Below are positions 48,686 to 57,996 of a DNA stretch of 64,000 bases, one piece after another; positions within the stretch are counted from its first letter, which is position 1, and each line of letters begins with the position of its first letter. The position numbers were made by a program, and so were the translations under genes. This DNA comes from Clavelina lepadiformis (taxonomy: Eukaryota > Chordata > Ascidiacea > Aplousobranchia > Clavelinidae): the NCBI RefSeq assembly GCF_947623445.1, contig NC_135242.1:3162001-3226000 (forward strand), written 5' to 3'. Below the pieces are notes generated by a model that searched no databases, was not told the DNA's origin, and was given only the letters and a program-made list of their open reading frames with translations.

Positions 48686-50614
48686 TTAAAGTGTGTTTGT
48701 GTCCGCGAATTCATCACGGGACGACGCAGCGGGCGGCGCGTCATCGGAAGATCGAGAAGAGGACGGTTGGTTACGAGAACGTCGAAGCAAGGGCGACGGA
48801 TGAGTTTGTTGTGGAGGTGCATCTCGATGGCTGCGTCCAGCGCGAATACGGGATACAAGAGATCTGGCATACCGCAAATGCTGCGGAGATGATCGGATAA
48901 ACCCGATGGTATGGCAGAAGGCCCACATCATGGCAAGTAGCTGGAGGACGAAGATAAGGGCTGAGAGAAAAGGATTCGTAATCTGTGACAATGCAAGCAG
49001 CAACGTTTGTTTTGCGGCGTGTGCGAACGTGTCTGCGACGTAGGAGCCGTTGATCATAGTTTCATCAGTAGTAGTAAGACTTGTTATGACATGTCGCATT
49101 TTCTCCTTAAGCAGGTTGGCTTCAGACATAGAGCTGAGCAGCGATTGAAAGTCAGTGAACGAGTCGGAGTCAGGCAGCTCGTTGAGAATCTTCTCGTAGT
49201 CGGGAGCGTTGTAGTTGAGGTGTCTAGTCGACAAAGGTAAGTTGAGTTGGTGCACCTGCACATGTTCGTGCGATAAGGTGTAGTTGTGATAAAGGACAGT
49301 GTCCCCATGAACTCGGAAGACAAAACTTCTAGCTGGTCGATACGATTCCAGCAGATGTACTCCCGGTAAGACAATGTTGTCTGAAATGAGTTGGCCGTAT
49401 TGACTGTGGCCGTTTTGATCGCGATAGAGGATGAGAGGGCGTTGACTGAACGCGTTGCGGTACGCAAGTGACGGTAAGACAGTACCGTTGATAGCGTGAC
49501 ATGTTGCTCTGGACATAAAATCTCCAAGGTTGGAACCCATGGCTTGATGTCCAAGAGTAGAAGACAGTATCTCAGTAGGGAAAATCTTCCCAACTGCTTT
49601 GTAGAGTGTGCCAATCAGCTTCGTGAGTTGACAATGTAGGAACTTGTTGTCTTCGTTGAAAGTAGTAAGAACTTCGGAAATGAGATCGTCCTGTTGACCG
49701 TCAAAGGTTGCCAGAAGTCGTGAGAATTCAGAGTGTGGCGTATGATCAGATACACGCCTTGGCAGATTAGGGCGAAAGAGAGCGAGTCTGTCGAGCTCTG
49801 TACATTGCTGGTAGCGAAAGATAAAGTTGTTGTTGTCGCAGTGAATATTTTTGCCATAGCAGCTTTTCGCACGTGCGGAACACTTTCTCCAGTGATGTAC
49901 GGAGATTCCCAGGTCAGGTAAGGAAACTCTATACAAGGACGTGGAGTTGTAATGAAGTAGCATCTTATGTGATCCAAGCGGCTTGGTAGGGGGGCAGTTG
50001 ATACGCGCGGGTACTCGCCATATAAACATACGATTGCCCGTTAGGCAATATCCACGCTCAATTGAGCACGAAGCAAGCGATCCCAGCGATGACGTCATTG
50101 TGTCTGTGACGTAGTCGTAGTAGATTGTTGTTTGATACAGGAAGTCGTTGGTTACAGTCCCTGACGCTGAAGTCGGCCAGGCATACTTGTAATGAACGGC
50201 ATTCCGTGTAGAGTACGCTGCAGGATCAGATTGAATGAGTGGGCCATTTGATGAAACTTTGGTTTCATTCCAAGACGTACATTTCTGATTGTAAGGTGGG
50301 TGAGCGTCAATGGTGTTGGCCGATTTCTGGTAACTCCCAAAAAAGAAATACATGGTGTTCCAGGCCGTAATCTGTGAAGTACAAACTGTTGCCGGAATCT
50401 TCTGGAGGTGCAGATCTGGAGCAAACACTGTAGCCGAACAGTTGTGTATGGTGAAGGGTGTCTGCTTTTGGCAATGCATGTCGTCATCAAAGGTATACAA
50501 CCCAAGTGAGTGCGAACGTTGGCATAATAGAAATTCTTGGTCAGCTTGTTGGAAGTTCCTCTGTTCGGCTGATGAGAACAAGCAGAGGCACGAAAGCATC
50601 AAGCAAATGAACAT
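48686..50614 (-). other. Envelope-like C-terminal part of the Pol frame
   Basis: An in-frame ATG (first base 50614) begins 642 residues with a hydrophobic leader, about two dozen cysteines, several NxS/T sites and a strong C-terminal transmembrane segment: the outline of a class of membrane glycoprotein. No stop separates it from integrase. I could not assign its family from sequence. Confidence 0.65.
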
Positions 50615-53600
50615 GTTGCTTTTATAATTTGCAAAACGTTTCGGTGGAATGATTGTACGACCAGTTCGAGACGTCTTTATAACCGCAGGAGGTTTTGTTG
50701 GAGGAGGTTTTGTTGGCTCCGGGGCGGTGACAGTTGGTGGTACCGTTTCTTGTCTCGCAGAGGTGGAGGGCAATGGCTGCGGAGCAGGATCTTGTGTCTG
50801 CAAAGAAAAATTCTGTTGTTGATGCGAAGGTGGTGCTGGTAACGGCGCATCAATATCGATAGTATAGCTAGGCTTTAGACGGTCGAGGGAAACGCGGTCC
50901 GGTTTTCCCTGACGGGAAATAACAAAATACTTTTCGTATCTTTCCAATACTGGAAACGGGCCAACGTAAGGGCGTTCCAACGCTCTTTTGACATGGTCAC
51001 AGCGCACATATACGCGGTCACAAAGTTTCAAATCCGGATGAACATAGGACTGTATGAATTTCGTATGCGCGGTCGTTGGTGTAAACTGAAGGTCGTTGAT
51101 GAAGTCTCGATACGCACCGAGGTAGCTGGATGTAGGAACTGCAGAGGCAAGCTTGGAGTCAGAAAAGAAACCACCTGGAAGACGTAAGGTGTGTCCAAAA
51201 GTTAACTCAGCTGGTGTACATTTCAGGTCCTGCAGATAGCGATTTCGCAGAGCCAGGACAATAAAACCCAGTTTGTGAAACCAACGCTCTGGTTCGTCTG
51301 AACACTTGATGGCGCGCTTGATCTCCGCATTTGCACGTTCCGTAATTCCATTGGCCTGGGGATGGTAAGATGTTGTCAGATTGTGTTGAATACCTAGAGA
51401 TCGCATAATTTCCGCCCAGGCAGAACTTGTGAAACATGGTCCACGGTCACTTGTGAGGATGACTGGAACGCCGACCAAGGAACACCAGTGATTTACAAAG
51501 TAAGCGGCGACGGTTTCTGTGGTGGCATCCGGGATTGGTATGGCTTGAACGAAACGAGTATAACGGTCAATGCAGGTAAGAATGTATTTATAACCGTGTG
51601 AGGTTGGAAGTGGTCCAATCAGGTCAATTGCAACGTCGGAAAATCGACCATCCGGAATCTTAAATGCCCCTGGTGCGGTTTTGGTGTGACGGAAAATTTT
51701 TCCTTCTTGACAGTTTGGGCATTGCTGGACCCAGGTCGCGATCTGTTTACACATTCCTGTCCAGATAAATCGTTCCTTGATGAGCTTGATGGTGGCTTTC
51801 TTTCCAGGATGCGATAAATTATGTAGGTGCAAAAATACTTGGCGCTGGAAGGATGACGGGACTAGTACACGCTCTGCATCGGCGGACACGTCACAGAGAA
51901 TTGTTACGTCGTTATTGGGCAGCTTGCAGTCTTGAAGCTTGAGTGCTGTTGTCGCGGCGCGTAGTTTTTGAATGGCAGGATCTGTGGTTTGAGCTTCTGC
52001 TATTTTCTCATATTCCAAAGGCGGCGGAAAACTGGAAATAGCGTTTATGTTGGGTGTTGCATTATGAGACCTTGACAAAAGATCCGCCACCACGTTATCA
52101 GAACCTTTTATGTGCTCCACGGTTGTCGTATATTCTGTAATGAACAGCAATTGTCGGAATTGTCTCGGTGAGTAATGTTCGGAGTGCTTTCCGAGACTCG
52201 AAACCAGAGGTAGATGGTCAGTACGTAAGGTGAATTGACGGCCTGTCAAGAAGTAACGAAAATGTCGAATTGACTTGTAAGCGGCCAACAGTTCTCGGTC
52301 GAAACAACTGTATTTCTGTTGAGTTGCAGTCAGCTGTCTTGAAAAGAATGCTAACGGGACAAGTTGGTTTCCTTGTTGTTGTTCCAACGTTGCTCCAATA
52401 CCGGTCAATGAAGCGTCAACTGTTAAATAAGTTGGGGCGTGAAGTTTTGGAAACGCCAATGTGCTAGCATTTGCGATAGCTTGTTTGCTGTCGGCGAACG
52501 CGCGTTCTGCTTCCGCATTCCATTGTAAAGGGGCGCGTTTGTTTCGATTGCCTGGAACTAGCTTGTACAACGGCTGTAGCATGGTTGAGCAATGCTTCAG
52601 GAAACGAAAATAGTAGCAATAAACGCCCAAGTAACTTTTTAGCTGTTTGCAGGTTTTCGGCTGAGGGTAGTCAAGAATGGCCTTCACTTTTTCTTGAGTC
52701 GGTCGTATACCCTCAGCGCTTATGTGATGTCCTAGGTATTCAAGAGCCTGGCGGTTGAATTCACATTTGCCGAAATTCAACGTTAAGCCGAATTCATCAA
52801 GCCGTTGAAAAAGCATCTTAAGGTGTTCAAGATGTTCTGACAGATTACTACTTCCAATGATGATATCATCGAGGTAAGCAAAGATTCCCAGGTGTTGAAG
52901 AGGACGTACCACTTCCCCTATGAGTCTGGAAAACGTCCGTGGCGCGCCCGACAGTCCAAACGGAAGTCTTGTATATTCAAATTGTCCAAGGGGGCAAACG
53001 AATGCCGTCTTATGAACGTCTTCAGGAGCCACCTGGATTTGGTGGTAGGCAGCTTGAAGGTCGCACTTGGAGAAGACAGTCTTACCATATAAGACGTCTG
53101 CAAAGCTGTGTAGGAACGGAAGAGGGTAACAGCTGTCGGTTGTTTGTTTATTGACCAATTTGTAATCAATTACAAGACGATACTTGTTGCCTGACGAGCC
53201 TTTAGGAACTAGTAACGCTGGGCTTCCGTAAGGTGAATCACTGTAGCGGATGATTTCCCGTTCTAGTAAGCTGTCAATTTCTTTCTTCAAGATTTCCATT
53301 GTTTCTGGACTATAACGACGCGGGCGCGAACGTACAGGAGGACCTGTGGTATGGATATGGTGAACGATAGAATGTTTCACCGGTTTAACAGCAGCTGACA
53401 GGGGTTGTAGCAGGTCCGGAAATTGATGTAACAGATGTCCCACCGGATCTATCTGACTGAGAATGGATATTCGAAGAGGGTCATACGCCTCTGGCTCTAG
53501 CGTATATTGTTGTTGGTTGGGAACATCTATGAGCTGCTTCGCTTTAAGGTCCAAGACAAAGTTGTAATTGGTGAGAAAATCCGACCCCAGGATGCAAAAC

Positions 53601-53992
53601 GGTGTGTCCGCCAGTACAAACTCAAAGGGATAAGAAAAGCGAGGGTGCAGAGAAACATTAAGCTGTTTAATGCCATACGTAGTAATGAGCGTTTTGTTGG
53701 CTGCAAACAGCGGCTCTTTTGATTCTCGATTAATTTTGTCAGCTGCTCTGGCCGATAACAGCGAATTTGAAGCCGCGCTATCAACATAAAAATGAATGTC
53801 ATTGCAGTAATCATATACAGTCAACAAAGGGCAGCCTCTTGTGGCAGCTATTGCGGTCGACGGGGCTGTGCGTTCTATTGTTGATGCGTCGGCCGCCAAG
53901 CGTTTTTTGACGCTTGTGATTGTTTTTTCCACATATAGCATGACGGGTGACAGCAGCGCGCATCTCTTCCAAAACGCGCGTGATAATAACAT
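48686..53992 (-). CDS. Pol polyprotein continuing into an envelope-like glycoprotein (1768 codons)
   Basis: One open frame. Protease near residues 68-80 with active-site D71 in VDSAAS (A where DT/SG has G). Reverse transcriptase about 215-410 with LPFGLSGAP and YLDD at 373-376. RNase H from TVDAS (about 524) to a late TDHLPL. Integrase with an H...H...CPNC zinc part (about 722-761) and the DDE triad near D790, D849, E885. From about 1127 the frame continues with a signal-like hydrophobic run (MFICLMLSCLCLFSS), a Cys- and N-glycosylation-site-rich region and a membrane anchor near 1673-1699 before a 69-residue basic tail. Translation needs a -1 shift from gag in the 118-nt overlap. The envelope-like part must be released by cleavage or made from a spliced RNA. 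Not recognised to a specific virus family. Confidence 0.9.
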   Translation of the reverse strand: MLLSRAFWKRCALLSPVMLYVEKTITSVKKRLAADASTIERTAPSTAIAATRGCPLLTVYDYCNDIHFYVDSAASNSLLSARAADKINRESKEPLFAANKTLITTYGIKQLNVSLHPRFSYPFEFVLADTPFCILGSDFLTNYNFVLDLKAKQLIDVPNQQQYTLEPEAYDPLRISILSQIDPVGHLLHQFPDLLQPLSAAVKPVKHSIVHHIHTTGPPVRSRPRRYSPETMEILKKEIDSLLEREIIRYSDSPYGSPALLVPKGSSGNKYRLVIDYKLVNKQTTDSCYPLPFLHSFADVLYGKTVFSKCDLQAAYHQIQVAPEDVHKTAFVCPLGQFEYTRLPFGLSGAPRTFSRLIGEVVRPLQHLGIFAYLDDIIIGSSNLSEHLEHLKMLFQRLDEFGLTLNFGKCEFNRQALEYLGHHISAEGIRPTQEKVKAILDYPQPKTCKQLKSYLGVYCYYFRFLKHCSTMLQPLYKLVPGNRNKRAPLQWNAEAERAFADSKQAIANASTLAFPKLHAPTYLTVDASLTGIGATLEQQQGNQLVPLAFFSRQLTATQQKYSCFDRELLAAYKSIRHFRYFLTGRQFTLRTDHLPLVSSLGKHSEHYSPRQFRQLLFITEYTTTVEHIKGSDNVVADLLSRSHNATPNINAISSFPPPLEYEKIAEAQTTDPAIQKLRAATTALKLQDCKLPNNDVTILCDVSADAERVLVPSSFQRQVFLHLHNLSHPGKKATIKLIKERFIWTGMCKQIATWVQQCPNCQEGKIFRHTKTAPGAFKIPDGRFSDVAIDLIGPLPTSHGYKYILTCIDRYTRFVQAIPIPDATTETVAAYFVNHWCSLVGVPVILTSDRGPCFTSSAWAEIMRSLGIQHNLTTSYHPQANGITERANAEIKRAIKCSDEPERWFHKLGFIVLALRNRYLQDLKCTPAELTFGHTLRLPGGFFSDSKLASAVPTSSYLGAYRDFINDLQFTPTTAHTKFIQSYVHPDLKLCDRVYVRCDHVKRALERPYVGPFPVLERYEKYFVISRQGKPDRVSLDRLKPSYTIDIDAPLPAPPSHQQQNFSLQTQDPAPQPLPSTSARQETVPPTVTAPEPTKPPPTKPPAVIKTSRTGRTIIPPKRFANYKSNMFICLMLSCLCLFSSAEQRNFQQADQEFLLCQRSHSLGLYTFDDDMHCQKQTPFTIHNCSATVFAPDLHLQKIPATVCTSQITAWNTMYFFFGSYQKSANTIDAHPPYNQKCTSWNETKVSSNGPLIQSDPAAYSTRNAVHYKYAWPTSASGTVTNDFLYQTTIYYDYVTDTMTSSLGSLASCSIERGYCLTGNRMFIWRVPARINCPPTKPLGSHKMLLHYNSTSLYRVSLPDLGISVHHWRKCSARAKSCYGKNIHCDNNNFIFRYQQCTELDRLALFRPNLPRRVSDHTPHSEFSRLLATFDGQQDDLISEVLTTFNEDNKFLHCQLTKLIGTLYKAVGKIFPTEILSSTLGHQAMGSNLGDFMSRATCHAINGTVLPSLAYRNAFSQRPLILYRDQNGHSQYGQLISDNIVLPGVHLLESYRPARSFVFRVHGDTVLYHNYTLSHEHVQVHQLNLPLSTRHLNYNAPDYEKILNELPDSDSFTDFQSLLSSMSEANLLKEKMRHVITSLTTTDETMINGSYVADTFAHAAKQTLLLALSQITNPFLSALIFVLQLLAMMWAFCHTIGFIRSSPQHLRYARSLVSRIRAGRSHRDAPPQQTHPSPLLRRSRNQPSSSRSSDDAPPAASSRDEFADTNTL

Positions 53993-55089
53993 AAGCCGTC
54001 AGAGCCACGGGAAGCACCAGGGTAATTACCCGGGGAAGCACCATCGTAACTGTTGCGTTGGTATTCTCGTTTCGGAAAGGTGGCAGGCGAATTTGAAAAC
54101 CTGTCGTTGCGTCTGTTCGTGAAGGAAGGACCGCTTGGTCGTTGGTCATCTCGATCGCAGACATTGTAGTTGCCTGATTCGTGGAACCGTCCATTGTTTG
54201 CGTGTGACGATCGTTGTTGCCAAGACGTGTTGGATGCTTTGCGTTGGTTGGCTGGATTCTCGTTGGCGTAGTAAGGATTTCTTGGTCCGAAGCTCTTCGT
54301 TGCATATTGTTGTCCATCTGTATTAGTGATAGCAAGCGAAAGGTTGTTCCGTGAAGTTTGCGGTTGTTTGAGCAACAATAATTCGTGTGCCTTATTTGCG
54401 AGGCTCTGTAGATTTTCGTATTCCACGCTGGCTAGCGCAATTGCGACGTCTGGCGGTAACGCTTTGAGAAATTTTGCACGAATCAGTTTAACAACTGGCG
54501 GAGTGAGATTCTCTTGACCGACTGCACTCATCAATTCCCGCATTAAATGCTTGGGTGACTGACCATGTAGCGTGAGGTCAGTCAACAAAAAATCCAAATG
54601 ATCCTCACGTTTATCAAAGTTCCTCGAAATTTCGTTGATCAAGGTGTCGTAACAGTCCTGGGCCGACGCGGAAGGCAAACGAAGTAATGCGAGGTCTGTA
54701 GCCGGTATCGCTTCTACTGCTAGCAAGTAACGGTTTGTTTGCGAAGCGATGCGATACAGAGAAAATTTGTGTTCCAGGTGGGAGATCCATGCTTCGGGAT
54801 TGAATTTCCAAAAGGTAGGAAGCTTGACGTGTGAAAACAAATCATTCCTCGAAGTAGTGTCCTGTGTCCGCGCACTTATCAGTTCTTTCCTGTCAGTCCC
54901 CAGGCCAGAGGGTCCGGGCTCCTCATTGCTGGAGGGCTCCGCCGATGGTTCTTCGTTTTCGCCTGACATGGTCTTTTCCTGAATTGACTGTTCGGGCCGT
55001 GGGGTTGCTCGTGTGCTAACGTGATACTCTGTCTTAGCTTTGCCTGGTACAGAAGTCAATTTCCGTAATGTCGGCAACTTTTTTGGCAT
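53875..55089 (-). CDS. Gag protein of the retroelement (404 aa)
   Basis: Structural protein of the particle. The N-terminus is acidic and Ser/Pro-rich. A capsid-like helical region spans about 85-250 (LPTFWKFNPEAWISHLEHKF, LDFLLTDL, SPKHLMRELM, FLKALPPDV), as in many gypsy-type Gags. A Gln/Asn/Arg-rich linker follows. Near the end (367-384) is a zinc-knuckle variant with spacing C-X2-H-X9-C-X3-C (starting CYYHARFG), instead of the usual CCHC. This CHCC order is known from CsRn1-group elements. The last codons contain the frameshift site. The stop is a TAG at 53875. The chosen ATG is the first in frame; an inner Met at about residue 41 is also possible. Confidence 0.9.
   Translation of the reverse strand: MPKKLPTLRKLTSVPGKAKTEYHVSTRATPRPEQSIQEKTMSGENEEPSAEPSSNEEPGPSGLGTDRKELISARTQDTTSRNDLFSHVKLPTFWKFNPEAWISHLEHKFSLYRIASQTNRYLLAVEAIPATDLALLRLPSASAQDCYDTLINEISRNFDKREDHLDFLLTDLTLHGQSPKHLMRELMSAVGQENLTPPVVKLIRAKFLKALPPDVAIALASVEYENLQSLANKAHELLLLKQPQTSRNNLSLAITNTDGQQYATKSFGPRNPYYANENPANQRKASNTSWQQRSSHANNGRFHESGNYNVCDRDDQRPSGPSFTNRRNDRFSNSPATFPKREYQRNSYDGASPGNYPGASRGSDGLCYYHARFGRDARCCHPSCYMWKKQSQASKNAWRPTHQQ
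53902..53908 (-). promoter_or_regulatory. -1 ribosomal frameshift slippery site
   Basis: On the minus strand the gag codons TCA AAA AAC contain the heptamer A_AAA_AAC in the correct phase for simultaneous slippage. It lies in the gag/pol overlap, and the pol frame is exactly -1 relative to gag. A GC-rich GCTTGGCGGCCGACG follows that could stall ribosomes. Confidence 0.8.
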
Positions 55090-55351
55090 TTATCAGAACC
55101 GATAAAATTTCGCCGACACCCCGCAAAACTGTTGGGCACAAAAGATCCCGAAAAGAATTTTCACGACAAGACTTTTATTGCATATTCTAGCGCGGTGTAA
55201 AATGACAGCCTAAGCGAAGTGAGCATGCATTACAAGCTGGGCTGGTGTGCATGCATTTCAATTAGGGTTGCAGCTATTTTTAAAGAGAACATGCAAAATT
55301 CACTTACCAGTGAAGAACGGGGTTTGTAGGGATTGTTGAAACACGTCGTGT

Positions 55352-55369
55352 CCACGTCGGTTGTCACCA
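55352..55369 (-). other. Primer-binding site
   Basis: Three bases inside the 5' LTR, TGGTGACAACCGACGTGG is close to the complement of the 3' end of tRNA-Trp (TGGTGACCCCGACGTG), with one extra base and a mismatch. The tRNA assignment is from recalled animal tRNA-Trp sequence. Confidence 0.65.
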
Positions 55370-55372
55370 AAA

Positions 55373-56066
55373 TGCAGAGGCACTGCTGCTTGATTTAACT
55401 AGCTATTCGGTCTTAGGTTACCTGCCGAATTAATGATCTGACTCCGTGGTTGCGTGCGGTTAGAAATCTCTAACCTTAACGTGTTACTACTGTTACTAGC
55501 CGAAAGCTATTACGATTAACAGATACAGTTTATCAGAAAACAATCCTTTATTGTAGGAACTGTACAGGTTCCGATTAATATGACACAAGCACAAACTTAG
55601 CATTCACCAATTAAAACAAGTCTAACGAATTACATTTTAACACGACTGACGTAATACGTTCGTACGATTCGATATCTCTCTGTCTGCGCCGTACTCGCGT
55701 ATCAGCACGAGTTTATAAAGCGGAGCGATGTGAACGGAAATATTCAACACAATATACACGAACATTTCAGAATGTGTGAACGATAAAGGCAAAGCGTTGG
55801 CAATGGGAATTACATTCAGTTAAAACTAGGATGTTATGAAATCACCTGGTAACGCACTAAACAGCGTTTTCACATAAAGTTATTTAGGGCAGTTTCCAAA
55901 TATTAAACGACAATAATTGTGGTTTCATCAAGTTGCAACTGCAGCTAGATTGCAGCTTGCAGAAATGCTAGTTGCAGTTTTATTATGAACAATGTTTCAG
56001 TAACTAAATGGCGCATGTTTCCACAATTCATATAGTGGTATTGGATGTGGCTCCCAAGCCACTACA
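55373..56066 (-). repeat. 5' LTR of the retroelement (694 bp)
   Basis: Same TG...CA ends as the left LTR. TATAAA on the minus strand at 55717-55712 and AATAAA at 55552-55547 give the expected promoter-to-polyadenylation order. The extra 11 bp, a local duplication around GCAGCT near 55945, is absent from the left LTR. Confidence 0.95.
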
Positions 56067-56070
56067 TTCT

Positions 56071-57996
56071 AACTTCTAATGTTATCTGCGGTAAAAACCG
56101 ATTTACTTATTTTCTCAAGAGCTGCGTCGGTAAATAAGCCTATTTGAGCAAGTAAATAATTTTGTGGATAATTCTTATAAAAAAAAGTACCAGCCAGACT
56201 AAATTTGAAACAGCCGTGTGCGGCGGGTAGTATAACAAGATAACCAACTTTCAAATAAAGGTTAAACGCGTGTAGGCTCCTTAACTCAGGTAACACACGC
56301 AACTTAATTTGACTTGTCTTGAATCAAACATTTGTTCTGACTTACAGCTTGTCACGATTTACCGCAACTCATAATCTTTCAGCAAAGACAATGGTTGTCA
56401 CGATTTCAATCTACCGAATATAACTGACAAAATTAGGTGATAGATCGAAATGTTAATGTGATCAACCAAATTTATTTTACACGGCAAGGGTTACGCTATA
56501 CCTTTCGCCCTTCCCGGAGTTTTAAGAAGAAACTCAAAACAAAAGTCATTTGGTTTTGTGGCATTTTTGTATCTTATTTAGACTACAGAGTTTAAAAGTG
56601 GCCCTAAAAACTATCAGGCTTACAATTCGCTGCGTGCACCATAGGAACGTCGTCTATGCTAGGTATATCCTTAGAACAAGCGATTTTGAGATTCTAAATT
56701 GCACCTAAATTAAGTTAGATAGTCGAGCGTTTATCCACCCGCCAGAAGTCAAATTTCAAAATACCTGTCGTCATATACGCAACCTACCAGCCTACAGTAC
56801 TATGCTGGTATGAATTCGAACACTTCTTTTGACGACTACCTAAAATTTACATTTGTGTTGTGTGCTGAAATTTATCAGAAAAACTCAATTCATTGGATTT
56901 TCTTTTACGACTTACAACCAGGGGAAGCTCTTCGATGAAACCAATGACGCCTCTGGTCATCACAAGTGGGATCACAAGACGCAGTTTATTTGATGTCATT
57001 TTAAAAACAAACGTTTGATCACATGATGTGACGAAGGGACCATTGCCATTGTAGCTTTTGTTCGTGATATGATTAAAAACAAATCGCACAATGGTATTCT
57101 AATGCTTCTATACCAAACCAACCTTCCAAAAAGAATGAGTGGGTGACATGAGTCTAGTGCTGCAGTGCACAACGACGCCATGCATTATTATACTTGAACC
57201 CCACTTCCCAAATTATGACGTCATTTGGTTGGGCAGTGGGCACTTCTGCACTAGACCGGTTAGAGTTTTGGTAGCCGATGTGATGGTCTAAATATTAAGT
57301 TTACCTTATTTTCTAGAGTATTCACAAAATTGTTCATTACTCTGCTAGCATAGGATGATAGTTGATAGGAAGACAAGCTGTAAGATTACTTGCTCAATGC
57401 ATAAATTCGGAATTAATGTATAAGGTAGACCAGTGCTATTATTTGCCTATCCACAAAAAAGAAACAGTTAAATAAAATGTAAGCATAATTGAAATTGTAC
57501 GTCTTCTAAGTCCTGGACTAACATTGATTTGGTACTCAAAATTTAAGGGCAACTGAGGAAAATAAGATTTTTCTATCGAAAAGAAACAAAGTTGAGGAAC
57601 ATCTTGTTTTGACGAATGTCAAGTTGAAAACTGACACTATAAGACAGTAGACAGAGTGAATCACCTCATTTATGCACAAAAACTATCAACCTGTATAATG
57701 TAACAAGCTTTTTCTCATTCACACGGATTTATAATAAATAAACAAGGCAAAGTTAGTTGTTTATTTGTTTGAATGCCGATTTACATTAAAAATAATAAGA
57801 AATTGCTCTCCAATGCAAATACACCATCATGCAAAGTTTTATGGTTTTGCCCACAAAATTGCTTGTTGAAAATACTATGCTTTCCATCCTGGCTCACATG
57901 TCCAATTTAAATGTGTTTCTATGCTTTTATGTAAGTTAGACTGTAGCGCTAATTAATCTTGAAGCATTCATATAACTTTTAAATACTGACATTGTC
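56071..57996. other. Intergenic region
   Basis: About 1.9 kb between the retroelement and the first DAZAP2 gene, with a short MITE-like element at 57152-57256. Open frames on the minus strand (56069-56302, 56847-57181) have no recognised motif. Confidence 0.45.
57152..57256. mobile_element. 105-bp element with ~20-bp inverted ends
   Basis: Begins GTCTAGTGCTGCAGTGCAC and ends GTGGGCACTTCTGCACTAGAC. Ends pair over about 17 of 21 positions. The terminal GTCTAGTG is shared with the 47-bp motif at 43813. No coding capacity. Probably a very small MITE. Confidence 0.5.

Larger units (their letters stand above)
47381..56070 (-). mobile_element. Full-length Ty3/gypsy-type LTR retroelement with env-like region, CsRn1-like
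   Basis: 8.7 kb, transcribed right to left. Order on the minus strand: 5' LTR (56066-55373), primer-binding site, leader, gag (55089-53875), -1 frameshift into one Pol ORF that runs on into an envelope-like part (53992-48686), polypurine tract, 3' LTR (48067-47385). A 4-bp target duplication ttct flanks it (47381-47384, 56067-56070). Both LTRs read the same apart from one 11-bp indel, and both ORFs are open, so the insertion is recent. Domain order PR-RT-RNaseH-IN is Ty3/gypsy. The Gag CHCC box and a primer site resembling the tRNA-Trp 3' end point to the CsRn1 branch; this placement is inference. The envelope-like addition makes it retrovirus-like in layout. Confidence 0.93.

Noticed and set aside
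48592..48900. 102-codon plus-strand frame overlapping the end of the Pol/Env ORF
   Set aside because: Antisense to an intact retroelement ORF; composition reflects the complementary Arg/Ser-rich tail.
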